From Triglochin maritima (Eukaryota; Streptophyta; Magnoliopsida; Alismatales; Juncaginaceae), in assembly GCA_963682175.1 (NCBI GenBank), contig OY821775.1, positions 13,116,501 through 13,180,500 of the forward strand: a stretch of DNA of 64,000 nucleotides, read 5' to 3'. Of the stretch, positions 23,850 through 35,234 are shown one piece after another. The position numbers were made by a program, and so were the translations under genes. The stretch's first letter is position 1. The number at the start of each line of letters is the position of its first letter. The notes under the pieces are model-generated. The model was not told the DNA's origin. It did no database searches and was given only the letters and a program-made list of their open reading frames with translations.

Positions 23850-25448
23850 ATTAACTTTGGTTTTATTTTCCAAATCAAAGTTTTGAATGTTTAAGATCAA
23901 AACAGAGTTTCAGCATACATGTAAATCAGTTATTGCATCTATAATGCATTAAAAAAATGCAGTCCGTTAATGAACTTACATGAAATAAAACACAACTCGA
24001 AGGGGCCAAATGGAATTGTTAGGAATCCGATGGCTGCTCATCTTTACAGTCAAGAAGGCAAATGGTATTTTCTGAGTCAGTAAAGTATTTTTTAAAATTA
24101 AAAAGATGGAAGAAAGCTTTGTGTGATTATTTCTTTTGAAATTCGAACAAAGCCACCAGAAGATGAAGCCAAGAAAGCTGATTCAGCATCTCCAATAATT
24201 TCTAGAAATGCAATTGTACGGAAAGAACAACTCGCATGAATAGAATAACTGTGGTAGTTGGATAGGTGGTTGGTTAGATGTAGCTATTCATTAGCTAATC
24301 TTATTTACCATACATTACATTACATGTGTCATTTATTCATTCGTGAAATTCAGAGAAGTAAAACGAACCACGTTTGGGTCTGAAAAAAATTGAATCCAAA
24401 CCCGACCTAGATATGACTCAGTATCAGACTAGATCTGACACGATCCAATTAATTTCGGGTATATTCTTGGCTAATCTGTCTTTCAAAAATCCAAACTAAT
24501 TTTTTCATTGGAATGACTACCACATGCTAATATAAAGCATCATATACTTCAATGGTCACATAACGAAATTCAACAACAAACTCAAAATTACAACAACAAA
24601 AAAACGAAAACCAATGTCATTAGAAGATATGTCAAGTAAGCAAACTAAAACTAAGAAATGTCTGAAAGAACTATCAACCAAGAGTTGCATCATCAATGAG
24701 GAGATTGAACCTGCAAGGGAACCTTAAAGTAATCAGTTGAGCTCTTTTAACTAGTCGCTCTCTTTTAGCATTGCTTATAGATGACTTGTATGGACAAGCA
24801 CTTTTATAAGATCTACACTCCAGTCTCTATACATTTTTCATATTATCTAATGCGTGTCTGCGTGTGTGAATGAGCTTTTTAATGGAATGAAAACCTAAAA
24901 TAAAATAGCGTCAAAGTACATTCAACCGTCGAACCAACGCACTAGATTAGAAATCTTCCATTTTGGAGAGCCAAACTAAAAATCAAAACCTGCCTCATCT
25001 TGTATTAAACTTTACTGGTGAAATTCAACATAAGCTTGTCATGATTTCTAAACCACAATCTGATAGGGGTCCTCATCAAGACTCCCACACCATATAGTAA
25101 AGGTCATTAAGCCACTGTGAGAAGGTTCATAGTTCATACACTACAAAATTACTCCGTGCATTGCTTCAACAACCACTTTCCACAGCCAAACATCAATTTC
25201 TTGTTAGCGAATACAGAAACATGTCATTCCTATTGCAACAAATCATTGTAACTACTCTCTGCAGTAAAAAAAGTGACAGAGTGGCGAGCCGGAGGAAGTT
25301 TGAAGTAATCGGAACAAATTGTACATTATGATTCACAGACTTGCAATTTCTATACTAAAACTTCAGCTTGCTACTTGCAATCGTACTTTATTAGTAGACT
25401 AATCCCACAAAAAGTGTGAGAATTTCTAACAAAGCCACAATTCCTCCC
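23850..25448. other. Intergenic between beta-galactosidase and thioredoxin h (convergent 3' ends)
   Basis: No gene recognised. The two genes point toward each other. The stretch 24390-24470 has the 'caaacccgacc' character of a degraded repeat. Confidence 0.5.
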
Positions 25449-27084
25449 CTAAGCTGGTGCATCGGCAAGATTTCTATGCTGAGAGAACTTCTTGTTCAGC
25501 TCCTCCCTATTAGCGCCTACGATTCTATCAACCTCTTTACCTTCCTTGAGGAATACGAATGTAGGCATGACCTCGACTTGCCACTTGGAGGAAACACTCT
25601 GCATAAAGAATGATACTTTCTGTCAGCACTAAACAGAACAGCAGAGAGAGACTCTAAAAGAAAATCATTCACTGGAAATCATATCTGAAGGAATTTGAGG
25701 TTAAAAATGATTGAAACGAAAATTTATAGGTATCAATGACACTTATGTATCTCATCATTTAAGTATTTTCCTCGAAACTGCGAAGAACCCAGCTCTTTGT
25801 TGCTAGGCTTTAAAGAGTGTAAAGTTGTTCAAGGACGAGTTAGGACAAGTCAAAGCTCATTTCAAGGGCTTATAACTGAACTACTTTTCTAAAATACGAA
25901 GGATTCATATACATATGATGTTATTTAGACTTGGTACCTCCAACTCATCAACGTCGATTTTCAGAAACACGACATCCGTGTACTTCTTAGCGCACTCTAC
26001 AAGAAAAGGTGTTATCGTTCGACATGGGCCACACCAAGATGCAGAGAAATCAACCACCACCTGTTATCAGACCGAAAGAACAAAATCAGTCTACAATACA
26101 ATTTACCATTAATAAATATGAGCAAAAATGACACAAGAGAGTATGACAAGGTCGTATGGATCATGAGGCAGAACTCAAACGATGAACATAAAGCATCTTT
26201 ACTTTGAAGTCCATCAAGGCATCAACACATTCCGTTACCAGAAATTGTTTTTTTCTTTTCTTTTGAAACATTGTTACACATTGTTTCATAAGCATTCTGA
26301 AGGAATAATTTTCAACAAAACAGATGAGTTCATTTCTCTAAAGTATCATCCCTGTAACTATAAAAAAATAAATTAATAAATGTAAGCCGAAACTAATGAG
26401 AGTCGATCTTACCACCATTCATATAATACTTAATATTACAAAAGGCATGTAAATTAAAAAAACATAGATAAGATGTTAATCGTCATTGACATAAATAATT
26501 TAATTAAGATCTGCTCAATATAGTATATTAAGATGGAAAAGGAGTTTGTACGTATCATGCATATTCCAGAATATTTAGAACTACAAAAATACTTCATTTC
26601 ACATTCCAACACATTTTCACAGAATGTTTCTTATAAACTTTATCTGACATTCGAGGTCGAGAATCAACAAAAATCACCATCACATTTCTCGATTCTCAAT
26701 TCTGCACTATTAATTATGTCGTCTGTGAATCGTACCGAGAGCGGAACTGAACTTCTAAGATGACTTACGGACGATTTATTTATTTCTACGGAAGACAGAC
26801 GAAATAAATAAGCAAAACTTCATGCAGCATGAATGAACCACGTGGTTTTCCGTGTCATCCCAACCAACCACTAACAACTTCCGACGATAAGAATCGGAAA
26901 AAAAGTAACAGAAACAGAAATAAAAACAAAAAAAACTCGATGAGGAAACAACAACTATGGAAGCGAGATGTGAGGATGGGGATCGTACGAGTTTGTTGGA
27001 GTCGGCGGAGGAGGCGGCGAAGTGGGCGTTCCAGTCGTCCGGGGTGTGGCAGGTGATGAGAGATCCGGAACCCGATGACGCCAT
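25449..27084 (-). CDS. Thioredoxin h
   Basis: Cytosolic disulfide reductase that uses electrons from NADPH-thioredoxin reductase. Three exons on the minus strand: 26989-27084, 25938-26060 and 25449-25598. Spliced product is 122 residues, the usual size for thioredoxin h. The active site WCGPC is at residues 41-45 within [13 protein letters not shown], and the cis-proline is P85 in VEVMPTFVF. There is no transit peptide, and the N-terminal extension ([19 protein letters not shown]) is short, as in h-type proteins. Splice borders are GT-AG with gtacga and gtacca donors. ATG 27084 is the only start giving the family N-terminus, and a TATA box lies 55 bp upstream. A heat-shock-type element next to it suggests stress induction. 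Intron 1 is 928 bp with no gene inside. Confidence 0.95.
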
Positions 27085-27138
27085 TTTCTGGAATGGAATA
27101 ACAGATTCTTTCGGAAGGAAGGAAGGAAGGAAACCACC

Positions 27139-27163
27139 TATTTATACCCTTCCAGAACCTTCT
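27139..27163 (-). promoter_or_regulatory. TATA box and adjacent heat-shock-like element of thioredoxin h
   Basis: On the minus strand, AGAAGGTTCTGGAAG (27163-27149) is three perfect alternating nGAAn/nTTCn/nGAAn units. It is followed two bases later by TATAAATA (27146-27139). The arrangement matches a heat-shock element next to a core promoter. Repeated ggaa/ttcc units continue to about 27115. Confidence 0.7.
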
Positions 27164-27169
27164 ATCTCC

Positions 27170-27904
27170 TCTCACTATAAATCATGCGCACCACGATATA
27201 ACGGTTTTTGCTTTTTCAATACGTGGTGACTGGTGAGTGAGTGAGTGGCTTTTTTGCATTCCTTGTTTCGTATAATATGGTATTTGTATTTGTATTTATA
27301 TAATTATAACTTCACCTGGACGATAACTCAACTAGTCAACTTCTAGTTTTTATTAGGATAATTTATCTTTCCTTCAAGCGGAATAATTTTAAAATGAGAC
27401 TAGATGATAAAGATAAAAATTAGACTTCAATAAACTTGATTTAGTTTTACTTGCTTAAAATAAATAATACATTCTTTATCTAGGAACAAATTGACTCTAA
27501 AATAAAAATAATCAAGAAAAGAAAACAACATAAACGATATAAAAATTCAAAATATATCGAAAATTCAAAATGAACAATTGCAAGCTACGGCTGAAAATGA
27601 AACGAACATAACATGAACTTATATTTCATATTTAAATAACAATAAGAATATACATATTTTATCTATTGTCTACCTCATTTCTCACCAAACATCTTCAATT
27701 CTTAAAATGCATCCAAACATATAGTTTTATTGTGATAATTGCAACCTTTAATAACTCATTATTTGTGTCAACTCTACCACAATTACTCTTCAATTTCATT
27801 CACACAAAAACGATTTAAAAAATAGGTTGGACTCACTTCCCACCTACTTTTAGATTTGATACACAAGAATTATATCCCGAATCCCAACTGATTTAAGTGA
27901 CAAG
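27170..27904. other. Intergenic, no gene recognised
   Basis: AT-rich stretch between the thioredoxin promoter and the FANCE relic, with no coding motif seen. Confidence 0.55.
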
Positions 27905-29239
27905 TTGGATGGGGTGGAACACGAGCTCAATCATCACTCTCGTAATTTCTGTCCTTTCTTGCCGCCCAAAGCTGTCGGTTTCCGACCCAAATGCTGCGGT
28001 CCTTGGCGACCCACTTGGTGCTTGATTCTATTGGAAAAGGTAAGAGCGAGGCTCAATTGGGATAGGAGGTTTTCTGGGTCCGTAGAGCCGCACGTCATCT
28101 GCTCGACGTAATTCCCGACCGGAGCCCGGGTGTTTTGTTGAACGTCATGATGAGGGTGTGGAACAGGAGTTTGGTTCTTTGCCTGATTGGCTTCGAACGG
28201 TGGCTGAGATCAGTCAACCTGTGCTCCCTTGGTTGCCTCTGTGTCGTGATGATATAAATAGGAAGAGCGAAATTGGAACCAATGTCGTGAGTGATATGAA
28301 GTTGAAAGAAAATGTGGATTCTGTGGAAGATGTAAAGGAGGAGATCATGGGAACACAAGTCGAGTTGTTGGGAAGTGGTGTTTGCACTTCACCTCTTTCC
28401 ACTCAGATTTACGAAAGGGCCATTGGGCTGAAAACCGAAATTCAGGCCATAGCAGATATTCCGATGCTTTCCGTGTCTCGTGTGATATCCAAGAGTTGTG
28501 TGTCGATGCTGGAGGAGGAAGTGTTGGGGAGAATTTTGAGATGGTTCTTGGACATCTTGAGGCTTGGGAAGCAGATGATGAGATTGCTCCGGTTCTTTTG
28601 TCCAATCTCTTGGCTTGTGAAGTGGGCTATTCGAAATGGCCGGTTTGTGTATTTTCTGCCTTGATTCTGCCCAAGCTCATATTCCTGCAGCTTCCAGTGT
28701 CTCGGGTAATTCTATCGTGCACTATTGATTTTTTGCAAAATTCACCAGAAGCATGTCGTGAGCGGGCTTTTGTTTCCACTAGTTTACCACAAAGATGGGA
28801 TAAATCCACCCCTTTGTGATGTCATTGTGAGGGTCATGAAAGAATGCATGCACCCCTCTGGTCGCAGGTATCTGCTTTTTATCAGAGGCTTTTATGTGGT
28901 GAGAGTATACAAACAGATTTTGATTGCTTGTCTTGCCATGTTAACATGATATCCGATGACCTTGTGTGGTCTGAGTCGCTCTTTTCACTTATTCAGCATG
29001 TGTTGGCTTGGGGTGTTCCTATGACTCCAGATACCATCGATGTGCTTGCGTCTGTGACCGAAGATGTGTGCTGTAAGCTCTCGAAATCACTCAAATTTGG
29101 AAGTTTTCTCTTGAATTTGGTGACGAAGTCAGATCATGCCTTGAAGTTTCATAAGATACGGTTTATGCATGTTGCTGAAAAGACTGAAACTTTTCTTACG
29201 AAATCTATAGTATCAAAGTTGAATCAGAATGGTAGCTGA
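27905..29239 (+). pseudogene. FANCE-like (Fanconi anaemia group E) intronless relic
   Basis: FANCE is a core-complex protein of the Fanconi DNA crosslink-repair and meiotic recombination pathway that contacts FANCD2. Successive segments in different frames match the plant FANCE order: FWVRRAARHLLDVIPDR (near 28070-28120), SLPDWLRTV and VLPWLPLC (28175-28240), HLEAWEADDEIAPVLLSNLL (28553-28615), LILPKLIFLQLPVSRVIL, FPLVYHKDGINPPLCDVI, SAFYQRLLCG, then the C-terminal W-x-E...MTP...SKSLKFGSFLLNLVTK...FLTKS region (28968-29210), ending at a stop at 29239. At least five frame changes and one in-frame TAG (near 28061) break it. No interval is long enough, or has the borders, to be an intron, and the N-terminal part is missing. 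This fits a 5'-truncated retroposed pseudogene. No poly(A) tail is visible. Family identification is by motif order from memory. Confidence 0.75.
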
Positions 29240-29895
29240 ACTTCCGATGGACACTTACCCATGCCTTGACCTAGTTTGGCCGTAACTTCTGTTTCTTTGT
29301 CTATACTGTAACTTCTGGTATGGCTTGATTTTGAGATCAATTTGTAAATTATATATTTCACGTCATCAGAAGTGTCTCCATGCCGTAGTAGCAATATTGA
29401 TGTCATAATATTTGGGGTAAAATATACCGTTTAGATTGGAAACAAAACTCTATTGAAGTCATAAGACTGCTACATCGTTTTGCAATTTTGTCTGAACAAT
29501 AGAAATTTGCCTTTTTAAATTGCACCCATTACCGCCATAATGTCTAGAGAATAAGCATGACAATTGCATATTCTTTGAGAGTGGTAAAATATAATACAAA
29601 CTTTTGTTTTCCTTACAAGTCTTAAGTTATAGTTCGCCTCTCTTTTCAGGTTGTTGTCGTAAAGTTAATAAATATACTAAGACGTCAACGAATACATTAC
29701 AATGACTTTTTGTACTTAAATTAACACAAAACAAAACGACAGTTTATTATGTTTGAAAACATTACATTACATTATATTACATTACATTACATTACAACAA
29801 TGAAAAACACAAACCTTCACTCATAAGCCCATGAAACATGCCTGACAAGTGTTCCAGGGGTACAATTATTTGGTTCAGACCGGACTTTAGCATTA
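29240..29895. other. Intergenic with an (ATTAC)n run
   Basis: Includes a pentanucleotide repeat at 29760-29797 (attacattacatt...). Otherwise 3' flanking sequence of the ACC oxidase gene; no gene recognised. Confidence 0.6.
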
Positions 29896-31059
29896 TTACT
29901 GAGACATCATCATCTTTATGGATTGAAGTCTTGCATCTTTGTCTGAAAACTTGGTTTTAAAGTAGTAGTCAAGGTATTCCTGGAAGCTGTATTTGCTGGG
30001 ATACAGGAGCTTTGTAGCCGGAGTGATAACAGAATCAAGTCCTGGATTGTAGAACGTAACGATGGACAATCTGCTCCCTTCCTTGTCGGCGAGAACACGG
30101 TGCACAATGCTCTTGTACACTCCATTGCTAATCACCTCAATTTGATCACCTATGTTTACGAAAATCTTGCTCTTCTTCGTAGGATTGACAGGGACCCACT
30201 TCCCATCCTTGAGAAACTCAAGCCCTGGGACCGTATCATCTTGGAGCAACATGATGATCCCACCAGCGTCAGTGTGGGCTCGAAGACCAGACACCAGCCC
30301 TGGATTTGGACACTGAGGATACTTAGCCACCTTTGTGCCCACAAAAGGCTTGTTGTATAATTTCTTCAGGTGGTCCTTTTCCAACCCGAGATTTTCACTT
30401 ATAATTTGAGACAGAGTCTCTGCCATCTTAACCAGTTTTTCTACGTATTCATGCATTGTATTGCTGAAAAGTTATGGACTTATCATTAGTGGGGGAAAAC
30501 GCATTTTGTCAGCAAAAACGATCACGTAATGAGAAGCAAGATGATAAAATAAGCTGATTCTAGTTTTAGCTTATCTTATTGCAGTTTTATCTGGTAGAAG
30601 ATACCATGCTGCACATGATTTTATTGAAAAGCTTTTATTTATTGCTAAAAGGGAACTTACCGAACTTCCTCATCGACGTCAAGATTGTCATTCTCATTGC
30701 TGCTAGGTGGGTGTCGTAAGAAGAAACTGCTCTCCCAGTCAGTATCCAGAGGTTGGTTCTTCCTACTCAACTCTTCAGCAACATCTGACTTATAGAATTC
30801 CTCCTTCATGCGTGTTTCATAGTGTGAGTTCACGACTTTGGTGACCCTTGCAAACAGATCGTCGTCCACTCCATGGTTTTCAACCTAAGGTTAGAGGATA
30901 GGTATTAAACTACAAAATTTTATCTTGACAACCAAGTCAATATCATTCCCAACTTACCCAGAAGAAACCCCACTTTGCGCAGGCATCATGCAGAAGTGAC
31001 ATTGTTTCACTCCTCTTATCACCATCCAATGCTTTCATGTTGATCACTGGGATCTCCAT
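29896..31059 (-). CDS. ACO: ACC oxidase-like 2-oxoglutarate/Fe(II)-family dioxygenase
   Basis: Probably the last enzyme of ethylene synthesis, converting 1-aminocyclopropane-1-carboxylate to ethylene with ascorbate, O2 and bicarbonate. Three exons on the minus strand: 30958-31059, 30661-30884 and 29896-30463, giving 297 residues. The start MEIPVIN and KWGFFWVENHGV are typical. The iron triad is H172, D174 (RAHTDAGG) and H230 (VHRVL). The cosubstrate/bicarbonate motif is R240-x-S242 (RLS) in SRLSIVTFYNPG, and the family Lys is in GTKV (about K153). It is slightly shorter than common ACOs (about 310-320), mainly in the middle (residues 75-110) and near the C-terminus. All borders are GT-AG. ACO is preferred over other dioxygenases because of FGTKV-like, GLRAHTDAGGIIMLLQDD and SFYNPG-like motifs. 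Biochemical activity is not proven by sequence. Confidence 0.88.
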
Positions 31060-31062
31060 TAT

Positions 31063-31078
31063 CTATCTCGTGAGATAG
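31063..31078 (-). promoter_or_regulatory. Palindrome in the ACC oxidase 5' leader
   Basis: CTATCTC-GT-GAGATAG, a perfect 7-bp inverted repeat ending three bases before the start codon. It could be a small hairpin in the mRNA or a protein-binding site. The role is inference. Confidence 0.4.
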
Positions 31079-31079
31079 T

Positions 31080-34000
31080 AGGGCTGGGCTTTGTAAGTAG
31101 CTACAAGCTCTGATGCCAAACTAAGCACTGTTTGCATGTATATGTACTTGTTCAAGCCTCTAAGTTTAAGATTAAATTATGTCATGGTTTCAACTGTCTA
31201 ATAAACAAATGAGATAGAACATAAAAGGCAATTAGGCAGCCTATTTTAATGATTGGCCCAAGTGTATTTAACTCTGACCATGTGAATTCCTTTATATTTC
31301 TAATCTAATACCACCGTCCCCTTCTTAATTATTGGGATGATTACACACATAACCCCAACTACTTCAAAAATATCATCATTACCTTTCAAAGTTTATAATA
31401 TCTCAATTGCCCTCTAATTTGACTAAAACTTTCAATTTGAGCCATTTTATCAATTGCCATAATCTTAAATTTGACCTGAAGTAGATTTAACTTCATGTGA
31501 CAACACTTTTAAAAAGCTTCTGTATTCTATTTTGGCATCATTATGTACACAAGATGAGTGTTTACATTCTGGATATAGTTCAAAAGGAGAGTGCAACTAA
31601 ATGTGCACTTCAAATTAGAGGGTATTTATGATATTATGAAAAGTTAAATGGTTTTGATAATTTCTTGAATTTAGTTGATGTTTATGAAACCATTGCTTTG
31701 TTATTCCATGGGTCGTCATCATGATTTACTTTGTTCACTTTTACGGCTACTCTAAGATCAGGTTCTCAATGAAAGCAACCACCTTTTGACTTGTGGTTAG
31801 CGCATTTGCAAGGGTATCTTTGAGTTGATTTGGAGGATAACTTTTCAGATTTTACAAGGATTTGATCATTAAACTGTTAGGAAAAATAAAGCTCAAAAAT
31901 TTATTCCGTATATTTCCTTAATCATATTTTGACAAAAAATAATCATTTCGAAAAACAGGGGGAGGCGACTGATTCGGTGCATCGTGATTTTGCTTTCTGC
32001 TCTCCAGCTGCAGCTGTTTCTATTCACTCCACCAAATCTTGATCTCTGTATAAAAAAATCAGGTTAGTTAGCCCTTGTTTTCTGTGCTAAATGCTGCTTA
32101 ATTGGCTATTCATATGGGATACGATCTAACCGAATCCAAGCTATCGTGACACACAAAGTCAAACAAAATTTAAAGAAATCCATCTATTGTAAGAAGTGAG
32201 GAAGATTAATTAAAGATACTTGTGTTAAGGTGGCTTAAAACCCAATGCTAAGCAACAGGTAACATTCTCTGTTTCAAGGTTTATAACAAAAAAAAAACCA
32301 AGTCAAGATATACAGCCCCAACCTCCAAGGAACTCACTGCAGCTTTGAGTAATGCATAAATCTGTCACTTAATTCACTTTTGGCAGTTTGACAGATTTTA
32401 GTTGTTCTATGAGGTTTTCTTTTCTTTATTTCGAGGATAATCTATTAAAGATGTTGTCTCAAGTTGCCCATTATGAAAATGTCAAAGCTCAATGATCAAA
32501 ATAAAATACAAAAGTGCAAAACTGACTGCCTCAAACTATAGCAAGTTCATCAATAATTTGATTTGATACCGTGGGCTTTGGTCGGCAGTAGCAAATGCCT
32601 ATTTCACAACATATAACATTTCATTTGGTACATTAGAAGAGATCCTGTGTGTCAACAGCGGTTTCTTTTATTCCTTTTTTAGATGCTACCATCAAAATAG
32701 AAACCATATATTTCCTTTTATATTTTGTTCTATGCTACATTGTCCAATAGTGTTTCATCTATGGCCATACATGCAAACCCTGATTAGTTAAAACTGGGCT
32801 CATTATAAATTTAGATCTTCTGACAACAGTGTGACATGCAGAATCATATGCAGTATTTACTAGCAATCAACCACTGTACTTCATTGTTGTAGCTGAAGTG
32901 GACTGCTGACACATTGGTGAGTGTGTTCAGAAAAAGAATTAGAATTATTCTTCCAACTTGCAACTAAGTCATTATTTTGGCAGAAAGAAGAGCTTGGTTA
33001 ACAAGTTGCAGTACAGATATTTTGATTTGGCTAGATCCTTTTTTGCTTCTCAAGCAATCATTGTTGCCATGAGTTGTAGACTTCTAGTGCAAAAACCATG
33101 TTCCGGTGGTTAGACACGAATTTGTATTAACGATTATAAGAAGAAATTCTAGGTTCAAACTGGTGGCTGACTGTTGTGTACTCGACTAGTTAAACTGGGC
33201 TTTGTACCTCAGTTGGTCATCTTAAATTCTTAATGCTGCAACCTCACGTGGAGGTGGGTCGAGTGACTTTGCCAAAACAAAAAAAAATTACCTGCCATGA
33301 ATAGACCAATATCATGATTCATGAGCTGGATCTTAATGATGACAATAATAACACCTATAGTTAGGTAATCACCCCCAGAACATTTGATTAAGTGCAAACT
33401 TTTATGCGTTCATGCTGTAGAATCATAATTATGTCTGACACAATGTTGCGGATATGCTGCGTGTTAGTAGTGATCATACTGTTTTAGATGTTCGGAATCC
33501 TGTTCTGCAAATAGTTATTCTTCAATCATTCAGTGCCCGAGTCAGGTTTTGAACTTTTCAGCGTAGGTTAGGAGAAGCCTAGTGAAGGTGCAGCAGCTCA
33601 CGTACTGAGTAGGAGCCCTTGGCGTTTGGGTCATTGTGAATGCTAGTATAACAAAATACAATATGAAAAGATAATTCGATATTTTTTTCCCATTGATTAG
33701 GTTAGTTATAATATATTATATGGAAGTGCATGGATAAAATAATATGATTTGACTAAAAAAAGTTTACATAATTTTGTTGAATATTTACATGAAATGTTTC
33801 TTTAAGATAAATTACAATTTGTACCTCTCAATTTTAATATATGTAGCAATTTAGGACTTGAACTTATAGTTACACCTCGCTATAAAGTTTCTTTAAAACT
33901 TTATCCAATCAATGGACGAAAATACCACTTTATCTCAGGTAAAAATTACATTCTTGAGAACTCATGATGCACCTTAACTTCATGTCTAACTGTATAGTCA

Positions 34001-34180
34001 TGTATTCATGTAAATGTAGTTGATGTTAATTAGACTTAACATTAGTTTCTAGTTGATTTTACCTACTTTAACACTTGTGTGTCGTGTAATCAAGAATCAC
34101 ACACACATACCTACACATTTTCACTCCATGGAAGTTTAGTTTAATTATTTATTAATTCATCATTTAGTATAGTTAGTTTA
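31080..34180. other. Intergenic, no intact gene
   Basis: AT-rich sequence between the ACC oxidase promoter and the Harbinger relic. One SINE-like stretch is listed separately at 33090-33292. The rest shows no coding motif. Confidence 0.5.
33090..33292 (+). mobile_element. SINE-like fragment
   Basis: A box-A-like 'tggttagacacg', then about 45 bp on a box-B-like 'aggttcaaact', then an unrelated body and an A-rich tail (33272-33287). The size suits a plant tRNA-derived SINE. No target duplication was found, so this is tentative. Confidence 0.3.
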
Positions 34181-34254
34181 GCATAATGCCCTTATTCTCC
34201 TCTCCTTTCACACTCGAGTATGGTAGTCACAACAACACTCACAACTCCTTGAGA

Positions 34255-34300
34255 TTCGACCCATATTTGCTACATCTTCACCGACGTCGTGCACTTGCGG
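34255..34300 (+). repeat. Fragment of the LTR-B 3' end
   Basis: 'attcgaccca...gacgtcgtgcacttgcggt' matches the end of the solo LTR at 159-1331 (1263-1312). It is an isolated remnant. Confidence 0.5.
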
Positions 34301-34309
34301 TTATTAAAA

Positions 34310-34675
34310 TGATCAATCAAGACTTCTCATTACCTTTAGACCCACAAACACTTATTAGCAACGAAGTTGGAATAAACACATTTACTCGTCCTGAAGGGGT
34401 TAAAAAAACAACAACAAAAAAGGAGCAGGGGAAAAGCAAAGTCCTCTTATACTCAACAAGTGAAGTTGTCTCTAGTATAACTGACCAAATCAAATGGTAC
34501 AAAGAGACATGAAATATAGACATTGTGCTACAAAGGGAGAAACTTAAATATAACAAAAAAAAGCTTGAACCGAGAGAGAAAGATGTAGACTCTACCTTAA
34601 TAAAAGTTAAATGAGAACACGTTATATATTTTAATGTCCAAAGGAACATTGACATCCGAAGAAGAATTGATAAAA
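34310..34675 (+). pseudogene. Probable Harbinger Myb/SANT-like ORF, C-terminal remnant
   Basis: Contains TRPEGVKK followed by a Lys-rich run, nearly the same junction as TRPEGVKKAKKK in the intact-looking ORF2 at 9096-10354. A charged helical stretch with stops follows. It lies just upstream of the Harbinger transposase relic in the same orientation, as expected for an element that once had both ORFs. Short and decayed. Confidence 0.45.
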
Positions 34676-34899
34676 AGTAAATTAATTGTTGAACAATATT
34701 AATGTATCGTTAGCTCGTTGTAATTTTCAATTTATTGTAGACTCGTTTTATATGTGTTGTAAGCTACTTGTAGTTTTTAATGAATCGTAGACTCACTTTA
34801 TTATGTATTGTAAGCTAGTAATAGTTTTTAATGTATTGTATCGTACTAGATTATTTAATATCTATCGTATTTCTATTCGTTATAATCATGTTTTTATGT

Positions 34900-35203
34900 T
34901 CTTAACTTTAACTTTTGCCGTGATTATATTCTAAACTTTCATCTTTTCAGAGATTATACTCTCAACTTTAACTTTTGCAGATTTTATATTCTCAACTTAC
35001 ACATATCCAGAGATATATTTTCAACTTTGACTTTTGCAGAGATTTTATTCTCAACTTACCCATTTCCAGAGATTATATTCTAAACTTAACTTTTGTAGAT
35101 ATTATATTCTAAACTTAACTTTTGGAGAGATTATATTCTCAACTTTCACATTTCCAAAGATTATGTTCTCAACTTCAACTTTTGCAGGAATTATATTCTC
35201 GTC
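34900..35203 (+). repeat. About 32-bp tandem repeat, ten degenerate units
   Basis: Units of the form 'gagattatattctcaacttt(a/g)acttttgca' alternate with 'cacatttcca' endings. It lies directly upstream of the transposase ATG and is present in the other arm at about 63650-63950. The phase lets it be read as repetitive FY/FS-rich peptides, which I regard as chance. Confidence 0.8.
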
Positions 35204-35234
35204 CTTTTCCCAACGGCCACAATTTTCAAACTAG

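Noticed and set aside
28040..28084. 45-nt intron (gtaaga...tccgtag) in the FANCE relic
   Set aside because: Too short for a plant intron, and it would remove the FWVRRAARHLL segment that matches the family.
27905..29239. Normal multi-exon FANCE gene
   Set aside because: Frame changes occur within a few bases of each other with no splice borders or intron-length gaps, and the N-terminal part is missing.
34900..35203. CRISPR-like regular repeats
   Set aside because: Units are contiguous and degenerate with no unique spacers; this is a plant transposon.
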